The notes below the pieces were generated by a model. That model was not told where the DNA came from, searched no databases, and saw only the letters and a program-made list of their open reading frames with translations. Below are positions 15,602-23,467 of a stretch of 64,000 nucleotides of DNA, one piece after another. Where the stretch lies: assembly GCA_003506435.1 (NCBI GenBank), contig DOAQ01000027.1:62001-126000 (forward strand), written 5' to 3'. Position numbers and translations under genes: made by a program. How positions within the stretch are numbered: the stretch's first letter is position 1; each line of letters starts with the position of its first letter. The stretch is from Prolixibacteraceae bacterium. Its GTDB lineage: Bacteria; Bacteroidota; Bacteroidia; Bacteroidales; Prolixibacteraceae.

Positions 15602-16798
15602 ATGCAGAATACCAACGGTCACGAAATTGAAAAGGCAAAAGCTGCTGCCATCGAAGTATTGCTTCACAATGCCCACGGGCCATTTCACGGACTGCCGCGA
15701 ACTGCCGGTTGGGGGTATCCGGAACCATATACCCGCGATTTGATGTTCTCAATCTTTGGAATTGCCGTCTCCGAAAATCAGGAACTTCTGGCAAGTATCC
15801 GGAAGGTATTGGAAACACTGGCACAGAATCAGACTGAACGCGGACACATTCCTTCGTTGGTACACGATAATGATGATCGTGGTGCAAGCGATACTACTCC
15901 CTTATTTTTACTGGGTGTTGGTATCTTCAGAAAAGTAACAGGCGAAATGGACTTTCTGCACGAAGCAGTAGCGAAATCACTACTATGGATGGAATATCAA
16001 AGCCCTTCGGATCGTTACCTGGTGGCGCAGCAACCTACCAGCGATTGGCGCGACGAGCAATGGGTAACCGGATATGGATTGTTTGTAAATGCCTTGGTTT
16101 ATAGTTATCTCCGCATTTTAGGAAAACACGACCGGGCTGATAAAGTCCGACAGGAGATGGGGCGGTTTACCATTGCCGCAGGTACAAATCACCATCATGT
16201 ACACGAAGGACTGGTAGTAAAACACAAACCATATTACGCATTCTGGTCATACAAAATTCACAGCAGTGAAAGGTTCGATTTGCTCGGTAACTGCCTGGCC
16301 ATTCTTTCCGGAATTGCTTCACCTTCGCGAGCCGATGAAATGATTTCATGGATTGAAGCAGAGTGCGATAACATGAGGGCAAGAGGTGAATTAGCGGTTG
16401 ATTTACCCCCTAATTTCTTTCCCTATATTAGAACTCACGACCCCGACTGGCTTCCACGTTATTCATTATTTAATAATCCGGGCGAATATCACAATGGCGG
16501 TATATGGCCATTTATATGTGGATTTTATGTAGCTGCTTTGGTTGCTGCAAAAAGGTACACACTTGCCAGGGAGAAACTGGTAGCACTTACACTTTGCATC
16601 GAAACATCAAACTCGGGTACTGTTTATTTTGGGTTTAACGAATGGATAAAAGCTCAGAATGGTAAGCCGATGGGGCAGGACTGGCAAACCTGGAGCGCCG
16701 CACTTTTCCTGTATGCGGCAAAATGTGTTGAAGAAAAAAGAACACCTTTCTTTGATGAAATGCGGAGCGTGACTCATAAATCAGGTTCCGTGCAGTAA
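15602..16798 (+). CDS. GH100/GH63-like (alpha/alpha)6-barrel glycosidase
   Basis: 398 residues without a signal peptide, so probably cytoplasmic. Motifs WGYPEPYTRDLMFSIFG (a likely catalytic Asp in TRD), PTSDWRDEQWVTGYGLFVNAL, SERFDLLGNCLAIL, NPGEYHNGGIWPF and GQDWQTWSAALFLYA fit neutral/alkaline invertase-like (GH100) and amylo-1,6-glucosidase-like clans. Whether it splits sucrose, another disaccharide or a glucosyl conjugate cannot be told. Coupling to the upstream GT4 suggests turnover of an intracellular glycoside. Confidence 0.75.
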   Translation: MQNTNGHEIEKAKAAAIEVLLHNAHGPFHGLPRTAGWGYPEPYTRDLMFSIFGIAVSENQELLASIRKVLETLAQNQTERGHIPSLVHDNDDRGASDTTPLFLLGVGIFRKVTGEMDFLHEAVAKSLLWMEYQSPSDRYLVAQQPTSDWRDEQWVTGYGLFVNALVYSYLRILGKHDRADKVRQEMGRFTIAAGTNHHHVHEGLVVKHKPYYAFWSYKIHSSERFDLLGNCLAILSGIASPSRADEMISWIEAECDNMRARGELAVDLPPNFFPYIRTHDPDWLPRYSLFNNPGEYHNGGIWPFICGFYVAALVAAKRYTLAREKLVALTLCIETSNSGTVYFGFNEWIKAQNGKPMGQDWQTWSAALFLYAAKCVEEKRTPFFDEMRSVTHKSGSVQ

Positions 16799-16807
16799 AT
16801 AGCAGCA

Positions 16808-16875
16808 ATGTGTGAATAATGTAACTTATTTCTAAAATCATGTAAAACATATCGCTATAAAAGACTTCAACTTTA
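16808..16875 (+). promoter_or_regulatory. Shared promoter module, copy 5
   Basis: Box ATGTGTGAATAATGTAA at 16808 (one mismatch), TGTAAA at +33 and CAACTTTA at +60. The start codon at 16915 is 107 bases from the box. It begins ten bases after the glycosidase stop. Confidence 0.85.
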
Positions 16876-16914
16876 CCTTGTATTTATCAGACAACACTAT
16901 TAAATTGAAAAAAG

Positions 16915-17175
16915 ATGGACAATAATAAAAAGTACCAACGCAATCGGAAATCGGATAGCAAGTCAATCCCATCATCCGAGAAGAAAACAATAGAAAATCC
17001 ACAAACATTTCCTGATTATCCGATTCCAAACGAACCAACCATACCTGCAATGCCTGATGAAAACCCCGACCACATCAGGCCGGAACCTGGGGTAAACAAC
17101 CCCGTAAAAAATGACCCTGTGAAAAACGATCCTACACACATTGATAAGCCGCCTTCAATTTTTAACAACAAATAA
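16915..17175 (+). CDS. Proline-rich low-complexity small protein
   Basis: 86 residues, hydrophilic and probably disordered: a lysine/serine-rich start (KKYQRNRKSDSKS) then a Pro/Asp/Asn-rich tail with near repeats (NNPVKNDPVKNDPTHIDKPP). No family is recognised. It directly follows promoter copy 5 and is two bases from the DUF6496 gene, which supports real expression as part of a stress unit. Confidence 0.6.
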   Translation: MDNNKKYQRNRKSDSKSIPSSEKKTIENPQTFPDYPIPNEPTIPAMPDENPDHIRPEPGVNNPVKNDPVKNDPTHIDKPPSIFNNK

Positions 17176-17177
17176 TT

Positions 17178-17363
17178 ATGGCGAAATATTCAAAAAGAGC
17201 TCAGGACAAAATTGAAGAGGTCATGCATGAATTCAAGCATGGAAAACTAAAGTCGGGCAAAGGTGGTAAAGGTGGAATTGTAAAAAGCCGCGAACAGGCA
17301 ATAGCCATCGGCATAAGTGAAGCGCGCCAGGCAGGATTAAAAGTACCGAAGGAAGAAAGTTAA
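17178..17363 (+). CDS. DUF6496-like small basic protein
   Basis: 61 residues: KYSKRAQDKIEEVMHEFKHGKLKSG, then a GKGGKGG linker and VKSREQAIAIGISEARQAGLKVP. The REQAIAIGLSEAR-type segment is typical of DUF6496 proteins, small basic proteins often found in stress-gene sets and plausibly nucleic-acid-binding. It is part of a unit with the proline-rich gene and the dodecin. Confidence 0.78.
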   Translation: MAKYSKRAQDKIEEVMHEFKHGKLKSGKGGKGGIVKSREQAIAIGISEARQAGLKVPKEES

Positions 17364-17400
17364 TCGAAGAGTAATCAAATAATTTATAAAACAATTAGTT

Positions 17401-17601
17401 ATGGCACTATTAAAAGTAATCGAACTCTTAGCCGAGTCAAAAAAAAGCTGGGAAGATGCAACACAGAATGCAGTTACCGAGGCATCAAAATCAGTCCGCA
17501 ATATACGTTCTGTGTATGCAAAAAATTTATCGGCTGAAGTGAATGAGGGAAAAATCACCAATTGGAGGGTAAACTGTAAGATAACCTTCGAAAAAGAATA
17601 A
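17401..17601 (+). CDS. Dodecin
   Basis: 66 residues, the usual dodecin length. LLKVIELLAESKKSWEDATQNAVTEASKSVRNIRS followed by INGKI-type NEGKITNWRVNCKITFE matches the family, with the conserved flavin-stacking tryptophan in NWRV. Dodecins form hollow dodecamers that bind and protect flavins or CoA. Its presence in the stress set fits protection of free flavin in a flavin-rich anaerobe. Confidence 0.93.
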   Translation: MALLKVIELLAESKKSWEDATQNAVTEASKSVRNIRSVYAKNLSAEVNEGKITNWRVNCKITFEKE

Positions 17602-17750
17602 CAACACCCGGAATTAAGTGAAGAAGATCGAATGAGATGCCTTACTGAAATCAGTACAGCATCTTTTTTTGCCTTCAAATCAACAAAATAGATCAGCCAA
17701 AAAGCATCTTGATATTCGCAAAAATAATATCGAACCTTAAAAATATCGTC

Positions 17751-17933
17751 ATGGAAGCAATGATATCGGAATACTGGAATGAGAAAAAGGAAAAAATCAA
17801 ACAAAAATATTCAAATATTACCGATCAGGATTTAATCTTATATGAAGGTAAGGAAAAAGAAATGATGGAAAATCTGGAATATAAGCTTGGAATTACAAAA
17901 CTGGAACTGGCAAAAATAATTGAAGCAATATAA
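17751..17933 (+). CDS. CsbD-like small stress protein (third)
   Basis: 60 residues from the ATG at 17751 (MEAMISEYW), chosen over the frame start at 17709. EKKEKIKQKYSNITDQDLILYEGKEKEMMENLEYKLGITKLELAKII aligns with the genes at 3486 and 3804 but is more diverged. About 150 bases separate it from the dodecin gene, with an inverted element near 17630-17665 (GATGCC...GGCATC-like), so it may be read separately. Confidence 0.72.
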   Translation: MEAMISEYWNEKKEKIKQKYSNITDQDLILYEGKEKEMMENLEYKLGITKLELAKIIEAI

Positions 17934-18029
17934 ATTAGAGGAATAGGATTAAGCAGATAATTTACAATCTGCGATACATGCCATAAAATTCACTTATGAT
18001 GATCAATTTGTTAACCTAAATATATTCGG

Positions 18030-19424
18030 GTGAAAATTAACATTTTTCAAAAACTCATAATCTTCTCTTTTATTGTTCTGGTAGGTAATGGGGTTGTAGG
18101 ATATACCGTTTATAAAAGCAACAAAAAACGGTTGGATGCCGAACGATGGGTACAGCACACTCAGCAGGTAATTTATCAATCAGAAAATATAATTGCACTT
18201 GGTATTGACATAGAAACTTCTTCGCGAGGGTTTGTTATTACTAAAGACAGTTCATTCCTCGAACCTTTATTTACTGCCGAAAAAACAGTTTTTGCTTACA
18301 TTCAGCAACTTAGACAACTTGCTTGGGACAATGCTACGCAACAACAGCGATTAGATTCTCTCCGTTATTATATGCAAAAACGATTGGATTTCTCACTCCT
18401 ATCAATTGAATTAAGAAATAAACAAGGATTAGCAGCAGCAATCGCTCATGTTTCGACCAACCGGGGTAAACAATATTCCGACCATACTCGTCAAATTATC
18501 AATACCATTCAGAAGGAAGAACAAAATCTGCTTGAACAACGAAAGCAAACAAACGAAAACGAACTGAATGCTGTTAATAAGTTCTCAATGATTATGTTTT
18601 TTCTGATGACGACATTCACTATTTTATTGCTAATAATAACAGGTAAATATTTGATCCAGTCCAAAGAGAAAGAAAAGCAGGCATCAGACTTAATCATTGC
18701 AAATGAGGAACTTGCCTTTCAAAATGAAGAAAAAGAAAAACAAGAAGTGGAGAATAAAGAACTCGAAGCATTCAGCTATTCTGTTTCACACGATTTACGG
18801 GCGCCGCTTCGGCATATTGGCGGATTTGTTGATTTACTCATAAAAAACAATTCATCCCAACTCGATCAGGCAGGCTTAAGATATTTGAATATCATTTCAG
18901 AATCGGCTCACGAGATGGGAAATCTGATCGATGCTTTATTGACATTTTCAAGATTGAGCAGAACCGAATTGCAACGGACAAAAATTAATTCAAAAGACAT
19001 GGTAACCCGGGTTGTTAAAACCTTTAGCGATGAATTAGTTAATCGAAATATTGAAATAAATGTATCCGGACTTCCGGATATAATGGGTGACGAAAACTTA
19101 ATTACCCAGATTTGGGTTAACCTAATCTCTAACGCATTGAAATATTCCCGAAACGAGAAAAAGTCAATGATTGATATTGGAAGTGAAACAGGCAATGATA
19201 AAATAATATTTTACATCAAAGATAACGGTGTCGGATTCGATATGAAGTATGCAGATAAACTATTCGGCGTTTTCCAGCGGTTGCATAAAGCCAGAGATTT
19301 TGAAGGAATTGGGATTGGGCTTGCCAATGTGAATAGAATAGTGGTACGGCATGGCGGAACCTGTTGGGCAGAAAGCGAAGTCGGCAATGGCGCTAAATTT
19401 TTCTTTAGCGTACCAAATAAATAA
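18030..19424 (+). CDS. CHASE3-type membrane histidine kinase
   Basis: 464 residues with a GTG start. TM helix 1 (about 6-29), an extracytoplasmic four-helix CHASE3-like sensor (about 35-175, with the typical IETSSRGFVITKDSSFLEP), TM helix 2 (about 185-208), a coiled coil with the LIIANEELAFQNEEKEKQ pattern, HisKA with phospho-acceptor His254 (SVSHDLRAPLRHIGGF), then the HATPase (NLISNALKYS, DNGVGFD, GIGIGLANVNRIV). It resembles bacteriophytochrome-type kinases paired with Rcp1-like single-domain regulators, one of which follows 23 bases later. Confidence 0.93.
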   Translation: MKINIFQKLIIFSFIVLVGNGVVGYTVYKSNKKRLDAERWVQHTQQVIYQSENIIALGIDIETSSRGFVITKDSSFLEPLFTAEKTVFAYIQQLRQLAWDNATQQQRLDSLRYYMQKRLDFSLLSIELRNKQGLAAAIAHVSTNRGKQYSDHTRQIINTIQKEEQNLLEQRKQTNENELNAVNKFSMIMFFLMTTFTILLLIITGKYLIQSKEKEKQASDLIIANEELAFQNEEKEKQEVENKELEAFSYSVSHDLRAPLRHIGGFVDLLIKNNSSQLDQAGLRYLNIISESAHEMGNLIDALLTFSRLSRTELQRTKINSKDMVTRVVKTFSDELVNRNIEINVSGLPDIMGDENLITQIWVNLISNALKYSRNEKKSMIDIGSETGNDKIIFYIKDNGVGFDMKYADKLFGVFQRLHKARDFEGIGIGLANVNRIVVRHGGTCWAESEVGNGAKFFFSVPNK

Positions 19425-19447
19425 CAATCAATAATAACAACAACAAT

Positions 19448-19900
19448 ATGAACACAGAAGTAAAAATAATCCTAATTGTAGACGATAGCCCTAAAGATGT
19501 TGAACTTACCATTGCCGCGCTGTCTGAAAAAAATATTGCCAACGAAATTGTTGTTGCAGAAGATGGAGTAGAGGCATTGGACTACCTGTACCGGCGCGGC
19601 AAATTTACAGGCTGTGGCAATGGAAATCCCGCAGTTATCCTGCTCGACATAAAAATGCCCAGGATGGATGGAATAGAAGTACTTCGGCACATCCGGTCTG
19701 ATGCGAAGTTCAAGTTAATTCCGGTAATCATGGTTACATCATCCCGCGAAGAAAAAGATTTGGTTGAGAGTTATCAGCTTGGTGCCAATTCGTATGTAGT
19801 TAAACCAGTTGATATTGTTCAGTTTGTTGATGCAATTAAAGTTCTGGGGCAATACTGGGCCATTGTTAATCAGCCACCGCCTGTCCGATTAAATCTTTAA
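19448..19900 (+). CDS. Single-domain response regulator (Rcp1-like)
   Basis: 150 residues, a lone receiver domain without an output domain. Acid residues IVDDSP, phospho-acceptor Asp67 in LLDIKMPRMDG, the VTSS switch threonine/serine and KPVD lysine are all present. It probably receives phosphate from the kinase just upstream and signals by protein contact. It is 22 bases before the next sensor gene. Confidence 0.94.
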   Translation: MNTEVKIILIVDDSPKDVELTIAALSEKNIANEIVVAEDGVEALDYLYRRGKFTGCGNGNPAVILLDIKMPRMDGIEVLRHIRSDAKFKLIPVIMVTSSREEKDLVESYQLGANSYVVKPVDIVQFVDAIKVLGQYWAIVNQPPPVRLNL

Positions 19901-19922
19901 CCTACGATTGATATTTTCAAGT

Positions 19923-21647
19923 ATGACCAATAAAATCAAAATACTACACCTCGAAGATTCTTTTAAAGATTCTGAATTAGTACATTCATTTATTGAAAGT
20001 GGGGAAATTGATCATGAGTATTTTTTAGCCGAAAACGAGAAAGATTTTATTCGCATTCTGGGAACCGAAAATATCGACATTATATTATCCGATTACAGCC
20101 TACCCGGTTATAATGGAAATGATGCATTAAAGTTCGCAAGAGAAAAATATCCGCAGTTGCCTTTCATATTTGTTTCAGGAAAAATTGAAGAGAATGCTGC
20201 AATTGATGCGATGCTGAATGGAGCGACTGATTACGTGTTAAAAAACAAACCCGAACGCTTGGTTCCTGCAATTAACAGAGCAATGTACGAACATGAACTT
20301 GTTATTAATCGCAAGCAGGCAGAGATAAACCTCAGAGAAAAAAACATACTGATAGAGGCTCAAAACCAAAAGTATATCCAAATCAATAAAGAGCTTGAAT
20401 TTCAAAACAGGGAGAAGGGAAAACGGGCCGATGAATTAATCATTGCAAACATAGAACTTGCTTTTCAAAACAAAGAAAAAGAAAAACGAGCGGCTGAATT
20501 AATAATCGCGAACAAAGAACTTATCTTCCAAAACAGGGAGAAAGAAAAACGGGCTGATGAGTTTATCATTGCAAACATAGAACTTGCTTTTCAAAACAAA
20601 GAAAAAGAAAAACGAGCGGCTGAATTAATAATCGCAAACAAAGAACTTATCTTCCAAAACAGGGAGAAGGGAAAACGGGCCGATGAGTTAATCATTGCAA
20701 ATAGAGAGCTTGCTTTCCAAAACAAAGAAAAAGAAATACGCGCAGCAGAATTAATCATTGCGAACAAGGAACTTGCTTTTCAAAACAATGAAAAAGAAAA
20801 GCGGGCCAATGAATATTCAATCCTGAACGAAGAACTGACAAGAAGCCTAAATCAAATCCAAAATATAAATAATGAGCTGGTTATTGCAAAAAATAATGCA
20901 GAGGAGTCAGACAAACTTAAATCTGCCTTCCTGGCTAATATGAGCCATGAAATACGCACTCCGTTGAATGCAATAATAGGATTTTCTGTATTTCTTTTAG
21001 ATCCCGGGTTATCCAAAGAAAACCTGGAAGATTTTATTCAGATTATTAACACAAACAGTCAGCACCTTTTATCGATCATTAGCGATATTATGGATATATC
21101 AAAAATGGAGACAGGCCAATTCGCTATTGATTCAGAATTGGTTGACATCGGGAAATTAATAAATGAGTTATTCATCACCTATAAAAAATTAGTTGATCCC
21201 CAAAAAATAAATTTAAATTGTGTATGCGATCGGCCCAACGACCTGATCCAAATAAAAACAGATGGGAACCGGATCAAACAGGTAATTTGTAACTTACTGA
21301 ATAATGCCATCAAATTTACGGAAAAAGGTAAAATTGAATTCGGATATAGAATAAAAGAAAATTTCATGGAATTTTACGTTAAAGACAACGGCATTGGTAT
21401 TGCTCCTGAAAACCAAAATATTGTATTTCAGCGTTTTAGGCAAGTGGAAGCAACCAACCATCAACTAAATGGTGGTAATGGACTGGGATTATCCATTTCA
21501 AAAGCAATAGTCGAAAAGCTGGGTGGCACTATTTTCGTTCGTTCAGAACTTGGAAAAGGATCAAATTTTGTTTTTACCATTCCCTATAAAAAAGAAACTA
21601 AAAATACGGTTATTCCTGCATTCCCGTCCGAATCTGGGCAGTACTGA
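19923..21647 (+). CDS. Receiver-coiled coil-histidine kinase hybrid with 21-residue repeats
   Basis: 574 residues from the ATG at 19923. Order: receiver domain (about 1-125, acceptor Asp in LSDYSLPG); a very regular coiled coil (about 150-315) made of seven 21-residue units of pattern EKxKRAxELIIANxELxFQNx; HisKA with SHEIRTPLNAIIGFS; and HATPase (NLLNNAIKFT, DNGIGIAPE, GNGLGLSISKAI). No membrane helix is seen. The reversed order, receiver first, suggests that it is a relay switched by phosphorylation of its own N-terminus. The repeats are near-identical at the DNA level. Confidence 0.92.
   Translation: MTNKIKILHLEDSFKDSELVHSFIESGEIDHEYFLAENEKDFIRILGTENIDIILSDYSLPGYNGNDALKFAREKYPQLPFIFVSGKIEENAAIDAMLNGATDYVLKNKPERLVPAINRAMYEHELVINRKQAEINLREKNILIEAQNQKYIQINKELEFQNREKGKRADELIIANIELAFQNKEKEKRAAELIIANKELIFQNREKEKRADEFIIANIELAFQNKEKEKRAAELIIANKELIFQNREKGKRADELIIANRELAFQNKEKEIRAAELIIANKELAFQNNEKEKRANEYSILNEELTRSLNQIQNINNELVIAKNNAEESDKLKSAFLANMSHEIRTPLNAIIGFSVFLLDPGLSKENLEDFIQIINTNSQHLLSIISDIMDISKMETGQFAIDSELVDIGKLINELFITYKKLVDPQKINLNCVCDRPNDLIQIKTDGNRIKQVICNLLNNAIKFTEKGKIEFGYRIKENFMEFYVKDNGIGIAPENQNIVFQRFRQVEATNHQLNGGNGLGLSISKAIVEKLGGTIFVRSELGKGSNFVFTIPYKKETKNTVIPAFPSESGQY
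20400..20830 (+). repeat. 63-bp tandem coding repeats
   Basis: About seven units of 63 bp encode the coiled coil of the preceding kinase. Alternate units (2 and 4, 1 and 5) are almost identical in DNA, pointing to recent duplication of a 126-bp pair. The unit count is expected to vary between strains because each unit is three heptads and preserves frame and register. Confidence 0.85.
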
Positions 21648-21673
21648 TAGTGGAAGATGAAATGTATAACCAA

Positions 21674-21741
21674 ATGTGTGAATGATGTAATTCTTCACTA
21701 AAATAATATAACACTTTCTGAAATTAAAGTATACAAATTTA
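21674..21741 (+). promoter_or_regulatory. Shared promoter module, copy 6
   Basis: Box ATGTGTGAATGATGTAA at 21674 (exact consensus), TATAAC at +33 and CAAATTTA at +60. The kinase start at 21789 is 115 bases from the box. Confidence 0.82.
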
Positions 21742-21788
21742 TACTCATGTGATCATTTAAAATGAATGCTATCTTAAAATCATGAAAC

Positions 21789-22751
21789 ATGAAGCTCTAT
21801 ATTAAGAATATGGTTTGCAATCCGAATGAAAGGAAAATAGAACTTGGACTGGACAAAATCAGGATTCAATACAATAAATTAAAAACAGGCGAAGTATCCG
21901 CAACGCAAAATATAACTACAGCACAACGCACCCATTTATCCGGGACCCTGAAAAACTGTGAATTCGAGCTGACAGACGATCTGAAAAATGAACTCATTGA
22001 AAAATTTAAAAAGTCAATTATTGAATTGGAGCATAACCCGGATGAAGATTTCAGAAAAAAAATTTCAGATCACATCCGTTTAGATGCAGGCGATAACTTT
22101 ATTCCTCTCAAAAAGCTGTTTGCCGAAATTGAAGCTGTAACCGGAAAAAACTTTCGCGATTATAATAAGTCCGAAATTAAAAAGCTAATCAATATTGCTT
22201 CTGGTTTGGCAATCAGAAGATTGAACCTTCTTGAAAACCTTTTGGCATGGTCTGATTCGCAAAACAAAGAGAAAACCTTCAATCTGGTTAAAATCAATTT
22301 ACGCGAATTAGTCATCTCTGAATTTGATTGTTTCGATACCTCAGCCGATCAAAAGCACGTAACAATGGACCATTCCATCGGCCTCAACTTGTATGTAACC
22401 GCAGATGTCCGGATGGTTAAAACAATATTCCGAAATTTGATCAGCAATGCCATAACGTATTCGAACACAGGCGGCAGCATTTTTATAAGCGCAACCGAAG
22501 GCAAGCAATTTGTTGAAATTGAAGTAAAAGACAACGGAATAGGAATTTCGGAAAACATCTGTAAAAAACTTTTTAAAACCGATGAAAACCATTCAACATC
22601 AGGCGCTGATAACGAACAGGGTACCGGACTGGGTCTTTTCATTTGTAAGAAATTTATTGAGGCGCATGGTGGAACTATCCGGGTTGAAAGCGATCCGGGT
22701 AAAGGAAGCAAATTTACATTCACGTTGCCTTGTTACATACAAGAATCATAA
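21789..22751 (+). CDS. Soluble histidine-kinase-like ATPase lacking a normal H-box
   Basis: 320 residues. The C-terminal half is a complete HATPase: N box NLISNAITYSN, G1 DNGIGIS, F-box-like LFKTDENH, G2 GTGLGLFICKKFIEAHGG. The helical region before it (IKKLINIASGLAIRRLNLLENLLAWSDSQ) has the second half of a HisKA dimer but no H-D/E-x-R-x-P motif; the closest histidine is in DHIRLDAGD. No sensor domain or membrane segment is recognised. It may bind ATP without autophosphorylating, or use an atypical histidine. It has its own shared promoter. Confidence 0.8.
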   Translation: MKLYIKNMVCNPNERKIELGLDKIRIQYNKLKTGEVSATQNITTAQRTHLSGTLKNCEFELTDDLKNELIEKFKKSIIELEHNPDEDFRKKISDHIRLDAGDNFIPLKKLFAEIEAVTGKNFRDYNKSEIKKLINIASGLAIRRLNLLENLLAWSDSQNKEKTFNLVKINLRELVISEFDCFDTSADQKHVTMDHSIGLNLYVTADVRMVKTIFRNLISNAITYSNTGGSIFISATEGKQFVEIEVKDNGIGISENICKKLFKTDENHSTSGADNEQGTGLGLFICKKFIEAHGGTIRVESDPGKGSKFTFTLPCYIQES

Positions 22752-22846
22752 AACCGTACTATTACAAACTAACATATCGGGAAGACAAGATTAAAATTAA
22801 CTCTTAAAAACTGCTTATATTTAGTTTTTTAATTTCGTTAGCAATT

Positions 22847-22938
22847 TTATATGGGGTGAAAACTTAGTTTCGTTCCGAGTGGGACGAAATATCATACGAT
22901 ATATTCGACTTTTACCCATATTTTGTGCCACAGCACAA
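22847..22938 (+). ncRNA. Candidate structured leader RNA
   Basis: Three stems can be drawn in a 255-base gap: an outer imperfect stem between ATATGGGGTGAAAA (from 22849) and CTTTTACCCATAT (to 22921), an inner TTTCGTTCC / GGGACGAAA hairpin with a GAGT loop at 22868-22889, and a perfect TTGTGC-CACA-GCACAA hairpin at 22923-22938. It ends about 68 bases before the gene at 23006. No known riboswitch class is recognised. Confidence 0.35.
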
Positions 22939-23005
22939 TTTTAATTATTGAAAATACGAGATCAAATAAGAACGAAATATAAACTTTAAAAACAAGGACT
23001 TAAAA

Positions 23006-23383
23006 ATGAAACGAATAATAAAAAAAACAGTTTTTTGGTTGCTCGCTATGATTGTAATTCTTTCCTGTATTTTCATTTACGGGAAGTATTTCTATACTTA
23101 TAGTGATGGGTACCGTGCCGGATTGTTACAGAAATTTTCTCACAAAGGAAATTTTATCAAGACCTATGAAGGTGAAATGATACTCAGCAGCGTATCCGGT
23201 AATCAAAACGTTACAATTGCATCTGAAAAATTCTATTTTTCGGTTACCAATAAAAACCTGGCAAGTCAACTTGATACGATCCAGGGACAAATGGTAATCG
23301 TTCATTACCAGCAAAAAAATGGCGTTTTGTTCTGGAATGGCGAATCGGAATATATCGTTGACAGCGTAAAACGGATACCATAG
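23006..23383 (+). CDS. Membrane-anchored small hypothetical protein
   Basis: 125 residues. A basic start (MKRIIKKT) and one hydrophobic helix (VFWLLAMIVILSCIFIYG) anchor a small periplasmic beta-rich domain (SDGYRAGLLQKFSHKGNFIKTYEGEM, ending YIVDSVKRI). The SDGxRxGxLxKFSxKGxxxKTYEG segment recurs in short Bacteroidota proteins of unknown function. It is preceded by the hairpin-rich leader and followed by the CheB-CheR gene. Confidence 0.75.
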   Translation: MKRIIKKTVFWLLAMIVILSCIFIYGKYFYTYSDGYRAGLLQKFSHKGNFIKTYEGEMILSSVSGNQNVTIASEKFYFSVTNKNLASQLDTIQGQMVIVHYQQKNGVLFWNGESEYIVDSVKRIP

Positions 23384-23467
23384 TAACTGATTGATTAAAA
23401 TATGATATTTTTGTATAGGACCATGGTTGAGGCTACTAAACGGCATTTCTGCTAAACACAAATACGA

